This document shows positions 43,189-51,182 of a DNA stretch of 64,000 bases, piece by piece. The stretch's first letter is position 1; the number at the start of each line of letters is the position of its first letter. Source of the DNA: Salinirubrum litoreum (GTDB lineage Archaea; Halobacteriota; Halobacteria; Halobacteriales; Haloferacaceae); the NCBI RefSeq assembly GCF_020567425.1, contig NZ_JAJCVJ010000001.1, forward strand, positions 620,001-684,000, given 5' to 3'. The translations under genes and the position numbers were made by a program. The notes beneath the pieces are model-generated. The model was not told where the DNA came from. It saw only the letters and a list, made by a program, of their open reading frames with translations, and did not search any database.

Positions 43189-43199
43189 ATATATTTACG
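43189..43199 (+). promoter_or_regulatory. AT-rich promoter island
   Basis: ATATATTTACG lies about 32 nt before the ATG at 43227, within a longer AT-only run (AATATATATTATAT at 43172-43185) that is unusual in this GC-rich sequence. Confidence 0.4.
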
Positions 43200-43226
43200 T
43201 GGCGCAGGCACCTCGTCACAGACGAG

Positions 43227-43460
43227 ATGTCGGTGGACGACCGCAGCGACGACGGTGCCGCCCGAGCAGACCGACCGGGAGACGACGAGACCGGCGCGGA
43301 CGCCGACGCCGCCCGCCGTGCACTCGCCGACCGCCCGCGTCCCACGGCCCTCCGACCAGGCGACGCCTCGCTGACGATCGAGTTCGCCCGCGAGAGCGGC
43401 GCGATTCGTATCCGGCGCGAGACGGCACTGGGGGCCTACACCGAATCTGTAGACAGGTAA
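43227..43460 (+). CDS. small acidic hypothetical protein
   Basis: A 77-aa protein starting MSVDDRSDDGAARADRPGDD, very acidic, then ALRPGDASLTIEFARESGAI and IRRETALGAYTES. The acidic composition and a TATA-like box upstream favour a real haloarchaeal gene. No family recognised. The frame is open upstream but that part lacks acidic bias. Confidence 0.5.
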   Translation: MSVDDRSDDGAARADRPGDDETGADADAARRALADRPRPTALRPGDASLTIEFARESGAIRIRRETALGAYTESVDR

Positions 43461-43498
43461 CCGGCGACGGAGTCGCCCACGTTCACACCCGCATCGTC

Positions 43499-43825
43499 TC
43501 AGAGTTGGTAGCGTCGCTCGTCGTCACGCTGAGGGTACTGATCCGCACCGGTCATCTCCTCGTAGGTCATCCCCGAGAGGTACTCGTCGTAGGTCACGTC
43601 GTAGCCCTGCCGGAGGTGGAAGTCGAGGGTCCCGCGATCGACCGTCGTCTGGAACAACTGGTGGATCGCCCGGCGGACCACCTCGTCGGTCTCCGCGGTG
43701 TCGAACGCCGCGGTCAACATCGCCAGTTCGTTCTTCGTCTCCCGGTCAAGCGCGACGGGGAGTTCGTCGTCCAACTCCGAGTATGCCGCCGTCACGTCGT
43801 CGTTCAGGTCGTCGAGGCTCATCAC
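43499..43825 (-). CDS. conserved haloarchaeal protein, possible ribbon-helix-helix type
   Basis: A 108-aa protein. The segment LPVALDRETKNELAMLTAAF followed by ETDEVVRRAIHQLFQTTVD has the strand-helix-helix pattern of small ribbon-helix-helix DNA-binding proteins. The C-terminal half (LRQGYDVTYDEYLSGMTYEE) is specific. Head-to-head with mutY; an unproven role as a regulator is possible. Confidence 0.6.
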   Translation of the reverse strand: MMSLDDLNDDVTAAYSELDDELPVALDRETKNELAMLTAAFDTAETDEVVRRAIHQLFQTTVDRGTLDFHLRQGYDVTYDEYLSGMTYEEMTGADQYPQRDDERRYQL

Positions 43826-43943
43826 CCCGCACTGTGACCGTCGGGCGGAAACGGCTTTCGTTCCGAGAGGCCACGGTGGCGGCGAGTCGCTTCACCCGCG
43901 TCGAACCGGGGAAGCTAACCGGCCGGGTGCCCACGTCCGGACG

Positions 43944-44888
43944 ATGACCGACGTGGCCGACCTCCCGGACGACCTGCCCGCCGTCCGGACGGCGCTGATC
44001 GAGTGGTACGAGGCCGACCACCGCGAGTTCCCGTGGCGCGAGACGACCGATCCGTATCCCATCCTCGTCTCGGAGATCATGAGCCAGCAGACCCAACTCG
44101 GCAGAGTCGAGGAGGCGTGGGCCGCGTTCCTCGACACCTGGCCGACCGTCGCGGCCCTCGCCGAGGCGGACCGCGCCGACGTGGTGGGGTTCTGGACCGA
44201 CCACTCGCTGGGCTACAACAACCGCGCGAAGTACCTCCACGAGTCGGCCCGTCAGATCGTCGAGGAGTTCGACGGCGAGTGGCCGACGTCACCCGAGGGC
44301 CTGCAGGAGTTGATGGGCGTCGGCCCGTACACTGCCAACGCGGTCGCCTCCTTCGCCTTCGACAACGGCGATGCGGTGGTCGATACGAACGTCAAGCGCG
44401 TGCTCTACCGCGCCTTCGACGTGCCGGACGACGACGGCGTCTTCGAGGCGACCGCGAGCGAACTGCTGCCCGCCGGCGAGTCCCGCGTCTGGAACAACGC
44501 GATCATGGAACTGGGGGGCGTCGCCTGCGGGAAGACGCCCCGGTGTGACGAGGCTGGCTGTCCGTGGCGTGCGTGGTGTCACGCCTACGAGGTCGGCGAC
44601 TTCACCGCGCCGGACGTGCCGACCCAGCCGAGTTTCGAGGGCTCTCGCCGGCAGTTCCGGGGGCGAGTCGTCCGCACGCTCGGCGAGTACGACGAACTGG
44701 CGCTGGACGATTTGGGACCCAGAATCCGCGTGGACTACGCCCCCGACGGCGAGTACGGTCGGGAGTGGCTTCGTGGCTTGGTCGACGACCTGGCGGACGA
44801 CGGCCTGCTGGCGGTTCGTGCGGACGGAGACAGCTCCGAGCGCGACGCCGACGGAGACGAGCGTGTCCTCGTCTCGCTCCGGCGGTAG
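43944..44888 (+). CDS. mutY: A/G-specific adenine DNA glycosylase MutY
   Basis: A 314-aa base-excision repair enzyme that removes A opposite G or 8-oxoG. Catalytic Glu lies in PYPILVSEIMSQQTQ, the helix-hairpin-helix is LMGVGPYTANAV, and the catalytic Asp lies in AVVDTNVKRVL. Four Cys in GVACGKTPRCDEAGCPWRAWC-type spacing (seen as C, C, C, C between residues 195 and 215) should bind an Fe-S cluster. The C-terminal recognition domain is short. Confidence 0.9.
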   Translation: MTDVADLPDDLPAVRTALIEWYEADHREFPWRETTDPYPILVSEIMSQQTQLGRVEEAWAAFLDTWPTVAALAEADRADVVGFWTDHSLGYNNRAKYLHESARQIVEEFDGEWPTSPEGLQELMGVGPYTANAVASFAFDNGDAVVDTNVKRVLYRAFDVPDDDGVFEATASELLPAGESRVWNNAIMELGGVACGKTPRCDEAGCPWRAWCHAYEVGDFTAPDVPTQPSFEGSRRQFRGRVVRTLGEYDELALDDLGPRIRVDYAPDGEYGREWLRGLVDDLADDGLLAVRADGDSSERDADGDERVLVSLRR

Positions 44889-44902
44889 GCAGAGTCGGAC
44901 TG

Positions 44903-44912
44903 GATACTTTTC
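44903..44912 (+). promoter_or_regulatory. TATA-like box for the flavin reductase gene
   Basis: GATACTTTTC is centred 29 nt before the ATG at 44937. Confidence 0.45.
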
Positions 44913-44936
44913 ACACCTCGCTACGTCTCGCCGGAC

Positions 44937-45578
44937 ATGACGACTGACGACGAGACGACGAAGTCGGCGACAGAGGCCGGAACCGAACCCGAGAGAGACG
45001 AGAGTGGGCCACTCGTCGTCGCGGTCGCCGGAAGTCTGCGCGACGAGAGCTACACCCGCCTCGGACTCGACCACGCCCTGCGCGGTGCGGAGGCGGCCGG
45101 CGGCCGAACGCGGATGCTCGATCTGCGAGACTACGACCTCCCGCCGCTGGACGCCGACGAGGACGAACAGGGCGACAGCGCCGCGTTCACGGCGGCGATC
45201 CGCGAGGCCGACTCGGTGCTGCTCGGCACGCCGGTCTACCACGGATCGTACTCCGGCGTCCTGAAGAACGCGCTCGACTTCTGCGGCTTCGACGAGTTCG
45301 AGCACACCACGGTCGGTCTCCTGTCGGTCTCGGGCGGGGCGTTTCCGGTCACGGCGCTCGAACACCTCCGGTCGGTCGGCCGGGCGCTGAACGCGTGGGT
45401 GTTGCCGCACCAGGCGGCGATCCCGCGACCTTACCGTGTCTTCGACGACGGCGAGTTCACCGACGAGGGGTTGGAAGAGCGGGTTCGTGTGCTGGGTCGC
45501 CGGGCGGTGGAGTACGCGACCATCGAACCCGACCCGAGCACCTTCGAGGGCAGCCAGAACGTCGGCGCACGCGACTGA
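44937..45578 (+). CDS. NAD(P)H-dependent FMN reductase
   Basis: A 213-aa flavodoxin-like protein. After an acidic tail come VAVAGSLRDESYTRLG (FMN phosphate loop), LDLRDYDLPPLDAD, LLGTPVYHGSYSGVLKNALD (family signature) and LLSVSGGAFP. These are typical of the NADPH-dependent FMN reductase/azoreductase group. The physiological electron acceptor is unknown. Same strand as mutY with its own promoter. Confidence 0.87.
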   Translation: MTTDDETTKSATEAGTEPERDESGPLVVAVAGSLRDESYTRLGLDHALRGAEAAGGRTRMLDLRDYDLPPLDADEDEQGDSAAFTAAIREADSVLLGTPVYHGSYSGVLKNALDFCGFDEFEHTTVGLLSVSGGAFPVTALEHLRSVGRALNAWVLPHQAAIPRPYRVFDDGEFTDEGLEERVRVLGRRAVEYATIEPDPSTFEGSQNVGARD

Positions 45579-45741
45579 ACACGACTCGCTGTGTCCGCCG
45601 ATCCGTGGTTCGTTGCCGGAGTACCGGACCCTGACACGCCCAGCACGTAGTGTCTCCCGCCGAACAGTCCGCTCTCGGCACCGCCGTTCCCGCCGGAACC
45701 ACTACCCTTTTTCAGGCGGTCCGCGCAATTTTTACCACAGC

Positions 45742-47274
45742 ATGAGCCAGCACACAGACGAGGTCTACCGCCACTACGTAGACGGCGAGTGGACGACTGG
45801 ACACGGCGAGGAGACGTTCGAGAGCGTGAACCCGGCGACGGGCGAGACGCTCGGGGAGTTCCACCGGGGAACCACCGAGGACATCGAGCACGCCCTCGGA
45901 GTGGCAGACGACGCTTACGACGAGTGGCGCGGACTGTCGTACATCGACCGCGCAGAGTACCTGTGGGACATCTACCACGAACTGCGCGACCGGACCGACG
46001 AGTTAGGTGAGATCGTCACGAAAGAGTGCGGGAAAGAGATTTCGGAAGGCAAGGCCGACGTGGTCGAAGCGGCGCACATGGTCGAGTGGGCCGCCGGCAA
46101 CGCTCGGCATCCACACGGTGACATCGTCCCCTCGGAAATCCCCAGCAAGGACGCGTACATGCGGCGGAAACCGCGCGGCGTCGTCGGCTGTATCACGCCC
46201 TGGAACTTCCCCGTCGCCATCCCCTTCTGGCACATGGCCGTCGCGCTCGTGGAAGGCAACACGGTCGTCTGGAAACCTGCAGAGCAGACGCCGTGGTGCG
46301 GCCAGATCATCGCCGAGATGTTCGAGGACGCGGGCATCCCGGACGGCGTGTTCAACATGGTCCACGGCTTCGGCGACGCCGGCGCACAGATCGTCGAAGA
46401 CGATAGAACTGATACTGTCCTGTTCACGGGATCGGCCGAGGTCGGCCACGAGGTCGCACAGAAAGTCGCGCAGGACCCCGGCAAACTCGCCGCCTGCGAG
46501 ATGGGCGGGAAGAACGGTATCGTCGTGACGGAAAAAGCGGATCTCGACACTGCGGTTCACGCCGCAGTGATGTCCTCGTTCAAGACCACGGGCCAGCGGT
46601 GCGTCTCCTCGGAGCGCCTGATCGTCCACGAGGACGTCTACGACGAGTTCAAAACACGCTACGTCGATCTGGCCGAGGACGTCGCCGTGGGCGACCCGCT
46701 GGACGACTCGACGTTCATGGGCCCGCTCATCGAACCCGGACACGTCGAGAAAGTGACCGGCTACAACGAGTTGGCGAAAGACGAAGACGTGAACGTGCTG
46801 GTCGACAGGACCGAGTTGGACGCTGAGGAGATTCCCGAGGGTCACGAAGAGGGCAACTGGGTCGGGCCATTCGTCTACGAAGCAGACGCACATGCCCCCC
46901 TGCGCTGTACCCACGAGGAAGTGTTCGGCCCGCACGTCGCGCTGTTGAAGTACAGTGGCGACATCGAGGAAGCGGTCGAGATTCACAACGACACTGACTA
47001 CGGTCTCGCGGGTGCGATCATCTCTGAAGACTACCGCCAGATCAACTACTACCGCGACCACGCCGAGGTCGGCCTCGCGTACGCCAATCTCCCCTGCATC
47101 GGTGCCGAGGTCCAGTTGCCCTTCGGCGGCGTGAAAAAGTCCGGCAACGGTTACCCCTCCGCGCGTGAAGTGATCGAAGCCGTGACCGAACGGACCGCGT
47201 GGACGCTCAACAACTCCTACGACATCGAGATGGCACAGGGGCTGTCCGCCGACATCAAGACCGACGACGAGTGA
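45742..47274 (+). CDS. aldehyde dehydrogenase (NAD(P)+)
   Basis: A 510-aa enzyme of the aldehyde dehydrogenase superfamily. Motifs are GCITPWNFPVAIPFW (cofactor binding), VVWKPAEQTPW, LFTGSAEVGHEVA, EMGGKNGIVV with the catalytic Glu, TTGQRCVSSERL with the catalytic Cys, and EEVFGPHVALL. It starts at ATG 45742; a CCTTTTTCAGG patch 29 nt upstream is a candidate TATA region. The substrate (for example succinate semialdehyde or other aldehydes) cannot be read from sequence. Codon use is slightly richer in A/T-ending codons than neighbours. Confidence 0.9.
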   Translation: MSQHTDEVYRHYVDGEWTTGHGEETFESVNPATGETLGEFHRGTTEDIEHALGVADDAYDEWRGLSYIDRAEYLWDIYHELRDRTDELGEIVTKECGKEISEGKADVVEAAHMVEWAAGNARHPHGDIVPSEIPSKDAYMRRKPRGVVGCITPWNFPVAIPFWHMAVALVEGNTVVWKPAEQTPWCGQIIAEMFEDAGIPDGVFNMVHGFGDAGAQIVEDDRTDTVLFTGSAEVGHEVAQKVAQDPGKLAACEMGGKNGIVVTEKADLDTAVHAAVMSSFKTTGQRCVSSERLIVHEDVYDEFKTRYVDLAEDVAVGDPLDDSTFMGPLIEPGHVEKVTGYNELAKDEDVNVLVDRTELDAEEIPEGHEEGNWVGPFVYEADAHAPLRCTHEEVFGPHVALLKYSGDIEEAVEIHNDTDYGLAGAIISEDYRQINYYRDHAEVGLAYANLPCIGAEVQLPFGGVKKSGNGYPSAREVIEAVTERTAWTLNNSYDIEMAQGLSADIKTDDE

Positions 47275-47306
47275 CTCCGTAGCGACCACCTGACAGGCGG
47301 CGACAG

Positions 47307-47480
47307 TCAGTCAGGCGTCCACCGTCGCCCACACTCGGCACAGCGATACTCGCCGCGCCACCCGCCGCCGGTGGCGTACCGCTTCCGGAAGGAGTCGCGT
47401 GCACCACACTCCGGACACCGGGCCGGTGGCTCCTCGCGGTCGCTCCCTCCGGACCGACTGCCGCCTCGTCTGTCGCTCAC
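47307..47480 (-). CDS. 57-aa zinc-ribbon protein
   Basis: Start GTG 47480, stop 47307. It has two Cys pairs, ARCPECGARDS and YRCAECGRRW, 24 residues apart, forming a typical four-Cys zinc ribbon, with a polar Gly/Ser/Arg N-terminal tail. A TATA-like GAGTTATTTGC centred 28 nt before the GTG supports leaderless expression. Transcribed convergently with the aldehyde dehydrogenase. Could bind nucleic acid or serve as an adaptor; no family named. Confidence 0.7.
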   Translation of the reverse strand: MSDRRGGSRSGGSDREEPPARCPECGARDSFRKRYATGGGWRGEYRCAECGRRWTPD

Positions 47481-47502
47481 ACCTGTCAGTCGTCACCGGC
47501 GG

Positions 47503-47513
47503 GCAAATAACTC
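47503..47513 (-). promoter_or_regulatory. TATA-like box for the 57-aa zinc-ribbon gene
   Basis: Minus-strand GAGTTATTTGC, centred 28 nt before the GTG at 47480. About 60 nt away, CAAATATTAAG (47573-47583) serves the divergent methionine synthase gene. Confidence 0.5.
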
Positions 47514-47572
47514 GGGGCGTCACCGTGGCCGCCGGTGTTCCAGAAATTACTACGGGGCATTTTCGCGGTTCG

Positions 47573-47583
47573 CAAATATTAAG
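47573..47583 (+). promoter_or_regulatory. TATA-like box for the methionine synthase operon
   Basis: CAAATATTAAG is centred about 31 nt before the ATG at 47609. Confidence 0.5.
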
Positions 47584-47608
47584 CGGCGTCATTTCCAACT
47601 CACGGTCG

Positions 47609-48610
47609 ATGACCGAACTCGTTGCGACGACGACGGGGTTGTACCCGTTGCCGGACTGGGCGAAAGACGACCTCTCCGACCTGAAGGGACACCAGAAGCA
47701 CGACCTGATCAGCGGCGACGAGTCGCCGGAGATCGTCGACGCCTACGACCGGGCGCGGAGTGAAGTGATCTCGCTCCAGCAGGACGCCGGACTCGACCGC
47801 GTGGTCGAAGGGCAACTGCGCTGGGACGACATGCTCGCGCACCCGCTGACGGTCCACGAGAACGTCGAGACCGGCGGCATCGTGCGATACTACAACAACA
47901 ACAACTTCTACCGCGACCCGACGGTCGTCGGCGAACTGACGCCCTCGGGCGACGTGGCGAGCGAACTCGACGCGGCGGCCGAGCAGACCGACGACCTGCA
48001 GGCCGTCCTGCCGGGGCCGTACTCGCTGTTCGACCTCTCGAACGACGACTACTACGGCGACGACGCCGACTTCCTGTCGGCACTCGCCGACTTCCTCGCG
48101 GGCGAGGTGGCCGAGTTCCCGAGCCACGAGACGCTGTTCCTGTTGGAGCCATCACTCGTCGTGAACCCCCCAGCCTCCGACGACCTGCACGCTCGCGCGA
48201 GCGAGGCAATCGACCGCGTGGCCGACGCGACCGACGCCGAGGTCGTCGTCCACACCTACTGGGGCGCGCTCTCGGAGAAGACCTACGCGCACCTGATGGA
48301 CGCCGACGTGGCCGGCTTCGGCTTCGACTTCGTGGCCGGCGACCGCGAGCAGACGCTGTACAACTTAGACGAGTACGGCGCGAAGGACGCGGCCGCGTTC
48401 GGTCTCGTCGACGGCCAGAACACCCTCGTCGAGGACGCGAGTACGATCCGTGAGCGCGTCGACTGGGTCCAGGACCAGTTGGCCGTCGCCGAGTTCGACA
48501 CCGTGTTCGTGACGCCGAACACCGAGACGTTCTACCTGCCGACGAACAAGTTTGAGGCCAAACTCGCGGCGCTCGCCGACGCCGTCGCGCCGACGGAGGT
48601 GGAAGCATGA
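47609..48610 (+). CDS. MetE-like protein, N-terminal half homologue
   Basis: A 333-aa member of the cobalamin-independent methionine synthase fold (UROD/MetE barrel). It begins VATTTGLYPLPDWAKDDL and contains VEGQLRWDDMLAHPL and VLPGPYSLFDLSND, which resemble the MetE barrel but lack the zinc HxC motif. It is the first gene of a pair, overlapping the catalytic partner by 4 nt. Such two-gene arrangements are usual in haloarchaea. It may bind folate or be a regulatory subunit. Confidence 0.82.
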   Translation: MTELVATTTGLYPLPDWAKDDLSDLKGHQKHDLISGDESPEIVDAYDRARSEVISLQQDAGLDRVVEGQLRWDDMLAHPLTVHENVETGGIVRYYNNNNFYRDPTVVGELTPSGDVASELDAAAEQTDDLQAVLPGPYSLFDLSNDDYYGDDADFLSALADFLAGEVAEFPSHETLFLLEPSLVVNPPASDDLHARASEAIDRVADATDAEVVVHTYWGALSEKTYAHLMDADVAGFGFDFVAGDREQTLYNLDEYGAKDAAAFGLVDGQNTLVEDASTIRERVDWVQDQLAVAEFDTVFVTPNTETFYLPTNKFEAKLAALADAVAPTEVEA

Positions 48611-49683
48611 CACGATCCGACACCGACACCAGAGAGCAGTTCCGCCCGGACGACCACCCGACCGACCACTTCCTGCTGACGACCGTCGTCGGCAGTTATC
48701 CGAAGCCGAAGTGGCTGAACCGTGCCGACGAACTCGCCGAGGACGACGACTCGAAGTTCGACGCCGACGACCTACAGGAGGCCCACGACGACGCCGCCCG
48801 GTGTATCACCCACGAGCACGAACGCGCCGGGCTGGATACGGTCGTGGACGGCGAGATGCGCAGAAACGAGATGGTGGAGTTCTTCGCCCACCGCATCGAC
48901 GGCTACGACTTCAACGGCCGCGTGAAGGTCTGGGGCCACAACTACTTCGACAAGCCCTCGGTCGTGGACGAGGTCGAGTACGACGAACCGTGGCTCGTGG
49001 ACGAGTTCGAGTTCACCAGCGAGGCCGCCGAGAAGCCCGTGAAAGTACCGATCACCGGTCCCTACACGCTGGCTTCGTGGTCGTTCAACGAAGTCTACGA
49101 CACCGAAGCCGACCTCGCGTACGATCTGGCCGACCTCGTGAACGAGGAGATCGAGAAACTGGTCGAGGCGGGCGCACAGTACATCCAGATCGACGAACCG
49201 GCACTGGCCACGACGCCGGACGACCACGCCATCGTCGGGGAGTGTCTGGAGCGCATCGTCGCCGGCATCCCGGAAGACGTCCGTATCGGCCTGCACGTCT
49301 GTTACGGCGACTACTCGCGCATCTACCCCGAACTGAACGACTACCCCATCGACGAGTTCGACGTGGAACTGTGCAACGGCGGCTACGAACAGATCGACGT
49401 GTTCACCGAACCGGAGTTCGAGCCGGATCTGGCACTCGGTGTCGTCGACGCCCACACCGCCGAGGTGGAGTCGGTCGCGGAGATCAAGGAGAACGTGAAG
49501 GAGGGGCTGAAGGTCGTGCCGCCGGAGAAACTGACGATCAGCCCGGACTGCGGGCTGAAACTGCTCCCGCGTGAGATCGCCTACGGCAAGATGGAGAACA
49601 TGGTGAAAGCGGTTCGAGAGGTCGAGCAGGAACTGGACGACGGCGAGATCGACATCGCGCCGACGCCCGCGAAGGCGGACTGA
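48607..49683 (+). CDS. metE: methionine synthase II, cobalamin-independent (MetE catalytic domain)
   Basis: A 358-aa catalytic barrel that methylates homocysteine to methionine. Zinc ligands appear as GLHVCYGDYS (HxC) and the C-terminal SPDCGLKLLPREIA (Cys). QIDEPALATTPDD and TTVVGSYPKPKWL (N-terminus) are further family marks. The length corresponds to the C-terminal half of bacterial MetE; archaeal enzymes often use a corrinoid-protein or other methyl donor. Co-translated with the gene upstream. Confidence 0.9.
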   Translation: MTRSDTDTREQFRPDDHPTDHFLLTTVVGSYPKPKWLNRADELAEDDDSKFDADDLQEAHDDAARCITHEHERAGLDTVVDGEMRRNEMVEFFAHRIDGYDFNGRVKVWGHNYFDKPSVVDEVEYDEPWLVDEFEFTSEAAEKPVKVPITGPYTLASWSFNEVYDTEADLAYDLADLVNEEIEKLVEAGAQYIQIDEPALATTPDDHAIVGECLERIVAGIPEDVRIGLHVCYGDYSRIYPELNDYPIDEFDVELCNGGYEQIDVFTEPEFEPDLALGVVDAHTAEVESVAEIKENVKEGLKVVPPEKLTISPDCGLKLLPREIAYGKMENMVKAVREVEQELDDGEIDIAPTPAKAD

Positions 49684-49732
49684 GATCGGGCACCTCCGCG
49701 ACTCTCGGCGACTCCCTGCGACTCGACGACAT

Positions 49733-49742
49733 CACTTATTCG
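49733..49742 (+). promoter_or_regulatory. TATA-like box for the gene at 49766
   Basis: CACTTATTCG, centred 28 nt before the GTG start. Confidence 0.45.
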
Positions 49743-49765
49743 GCTCCGACACGTCCCAGCGCGTA

Positions 49766-50497
49766 GTGACGGTCCTCGCCCTGACGACGCTCCGCCGACC
49801 TGACCAGTTCGCCGACTGGTACCGGATCGGCGCGGACTACGTGCTCGAAGTCGCGGAGGGACTGGACCTCGCGCTCGGCGACTTCCCGACGCTGGCCGAC
49901 GAGGCGACCGAGGCGATGCGCGCCGGGCGAACCGACGTACGCGCCGAACTCGCCCGTTCTATCGCGGCGGACCTGTACGCCGACGCCGCGTTCTGTGAGC
50001 CGTATCTGGAGTGGACGCCGCTGTGGTACGAACTCGCCCTGCTCGCCCCGGTGCGGTACGCCGACGCGCGACTGCGCCGAGTGGCGGGCCGGTACGCGAG
50101 CGACCTGGGCCACGTCTCGGTCCCGCAGTTCAGTCGACCGAAAGACGTGCTGGTCGGCGGTCGTCCGGCGTTCACGTCGGTGTCGGGCTTCAGGAATCGG
50201 TTTCTGTTCGCCGACGCTCTGCTCCACGTGGAGTGGTTCGTCCACGTCGCCCGCGAGTCGGGGATCGAGGTACCCGAGTCGCTGGTCGCCCGGACTCGCA
50301 GGGAGACGGTGGAGTGGTACGCCTCGGGTGCCGAGGACCCGGCAGCGTTGTCACCCGAGGTGCGCGAGTTCCAGCGACTGCTGTTCGCGGACGACCGGTG
50401 GGTGCGTCGAATCGACGAGGCGTACGAGTTGGACAGTGTGCTGTTCTCGATCTGGGAGCGGATTCTGCGAGAGGAACGGGAGCGATTGACTGGTTGA
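49766..50497 (+). CDS. conserved haloarchaeal hypothetical protein
   Basis: A 243-aa soluble, helix-rich protein. Segments such as ADWYRIGADYVLEVAEGLDL, EWTPLWYELALLAPVRYADA and LFADALLHVEWFVHVARESG have no motif I recognise. GTG start at 49766 is backed by a TATA-like box. Follows metE but with its own promoter. Function unknown. Confidence 0.65.
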   Translation: MTVLALTTLRRPDQFADWYRIGADYVLEVAEGLDLALGDFPTLADEATEAMRAGRTDVRAELARSIAADLYADAAFCEPYLEWTPLWYELALLAPVRYADARLRRVAGRYASDLGHVSVPQFSRPKDVLVGGRPAFTSVSGFRNRFLFADALLHVEWFVHVARESGIEVPESLVARTRRETVEWYASGAEDPAALSPEVREFQRLLFADDRWVRRIDEAYELDSVLFSIWERILREERERLTG

Positions 50498-50547
50498 ACG
50501 TCGGATGGTGGGAGATTCGTTCTCGGTCGTGTGAGTTCGTCTCGTCT

Positions 50548-50690
50548 CGTGAATTCGGCAGGACCGCAGACCGGGACTGCGACAGCACCGCACCTCGAAC
50601 CTCCCCAGCCTCGGCAGACGCTCTCCGCACCGCCCGCGTCTGCCTCCCTCGCGCGTTCCTCGCGCGCCGATCGCAAAGACTGCACGGCGA
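50548..50690. repeat. intergenic repeat family 2, copy 2
   Basis: GACCGGGACTGCGACAGCAC, CCTCCCCAGCCTCGGC, CTCTCCGCACCGCCCGCGTC and CCTCCCTCGCGCGTTCCTCG correspond block by block to the copy at 20,462-20,632. It abuts a family 1 copy on its right. Confidence 0.6.
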
Positions 50691-50705
50691 CAACTGAACT
50701 GAACG

Positions 50706-51086
50706 TCCGACTCACGACACACGCACCAGTCGGATGGGCTGGCGCGACCTCGTGTCGCGCCGACGGTCGCAGGGAGGCGCTCACGCTGAAAGCGACTGGT
50801 CCACCGGGTGTTGCGTGCGCCTTCACAGATTCCACCGGGTGGGACTGAAAGGGGCCGCGCTCTCGATTCCCTCCCGGACGACGTAAGCAGGGCGAGACCT
50901 CCGGTCTCGCCAGCAGACGGGCGAGGCTCGCCCGTCAGCACCGCAAGGAGGGAGAGCGAGATTGCTCGCTCGACCGACTGAGGAGCACAGCGAGTCCCGG
51001 AGGTCTTCGTGAGCCTGCGAACGAAGGCTCGGGAGAGCTTGCCTCTCCCGGTGGTCGAGAGCGCGGGGGATTTCACCTCGCGTCGT
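50706..51086 (-). repeat. intergenic repeat family 1, long copy on minus strand
   Basis: Plus-strand text runs GACACACGCACCAGTCGGAT, GACGGTCGCAGGGAGGCGCT, GAAAGCGACTGGTCCACCGG, GGTGGGACTGAAAGGGGCC, ACTGAGGAGCACAGCGAGTC and ends GGGGGATTTCACCTCGCGTC. It is the reverse complement of the order seen near 23 kb. The centre contains several 8-12 bp inverted repeats. Confidence 0.68.
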
Positions 51087-51182
51087 CACCGACCGATTCG
51101 ACTGCGGTCGTGTCTCACGGAAACGTTCACCTACCGTCGTCCGCGACTATTCACGAATATAAAACAAGATACTCTAATATTC

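Noticed and set aside
43944-44888. A thymine-DNA glycosylase (Mig-like) instead of MutY, because of Tyr in the helix-hairpin-helix
   Set aside because: Tyr at this place also occurs in true MutY homologues such as the human one, and the remaining motifs fit MutY.
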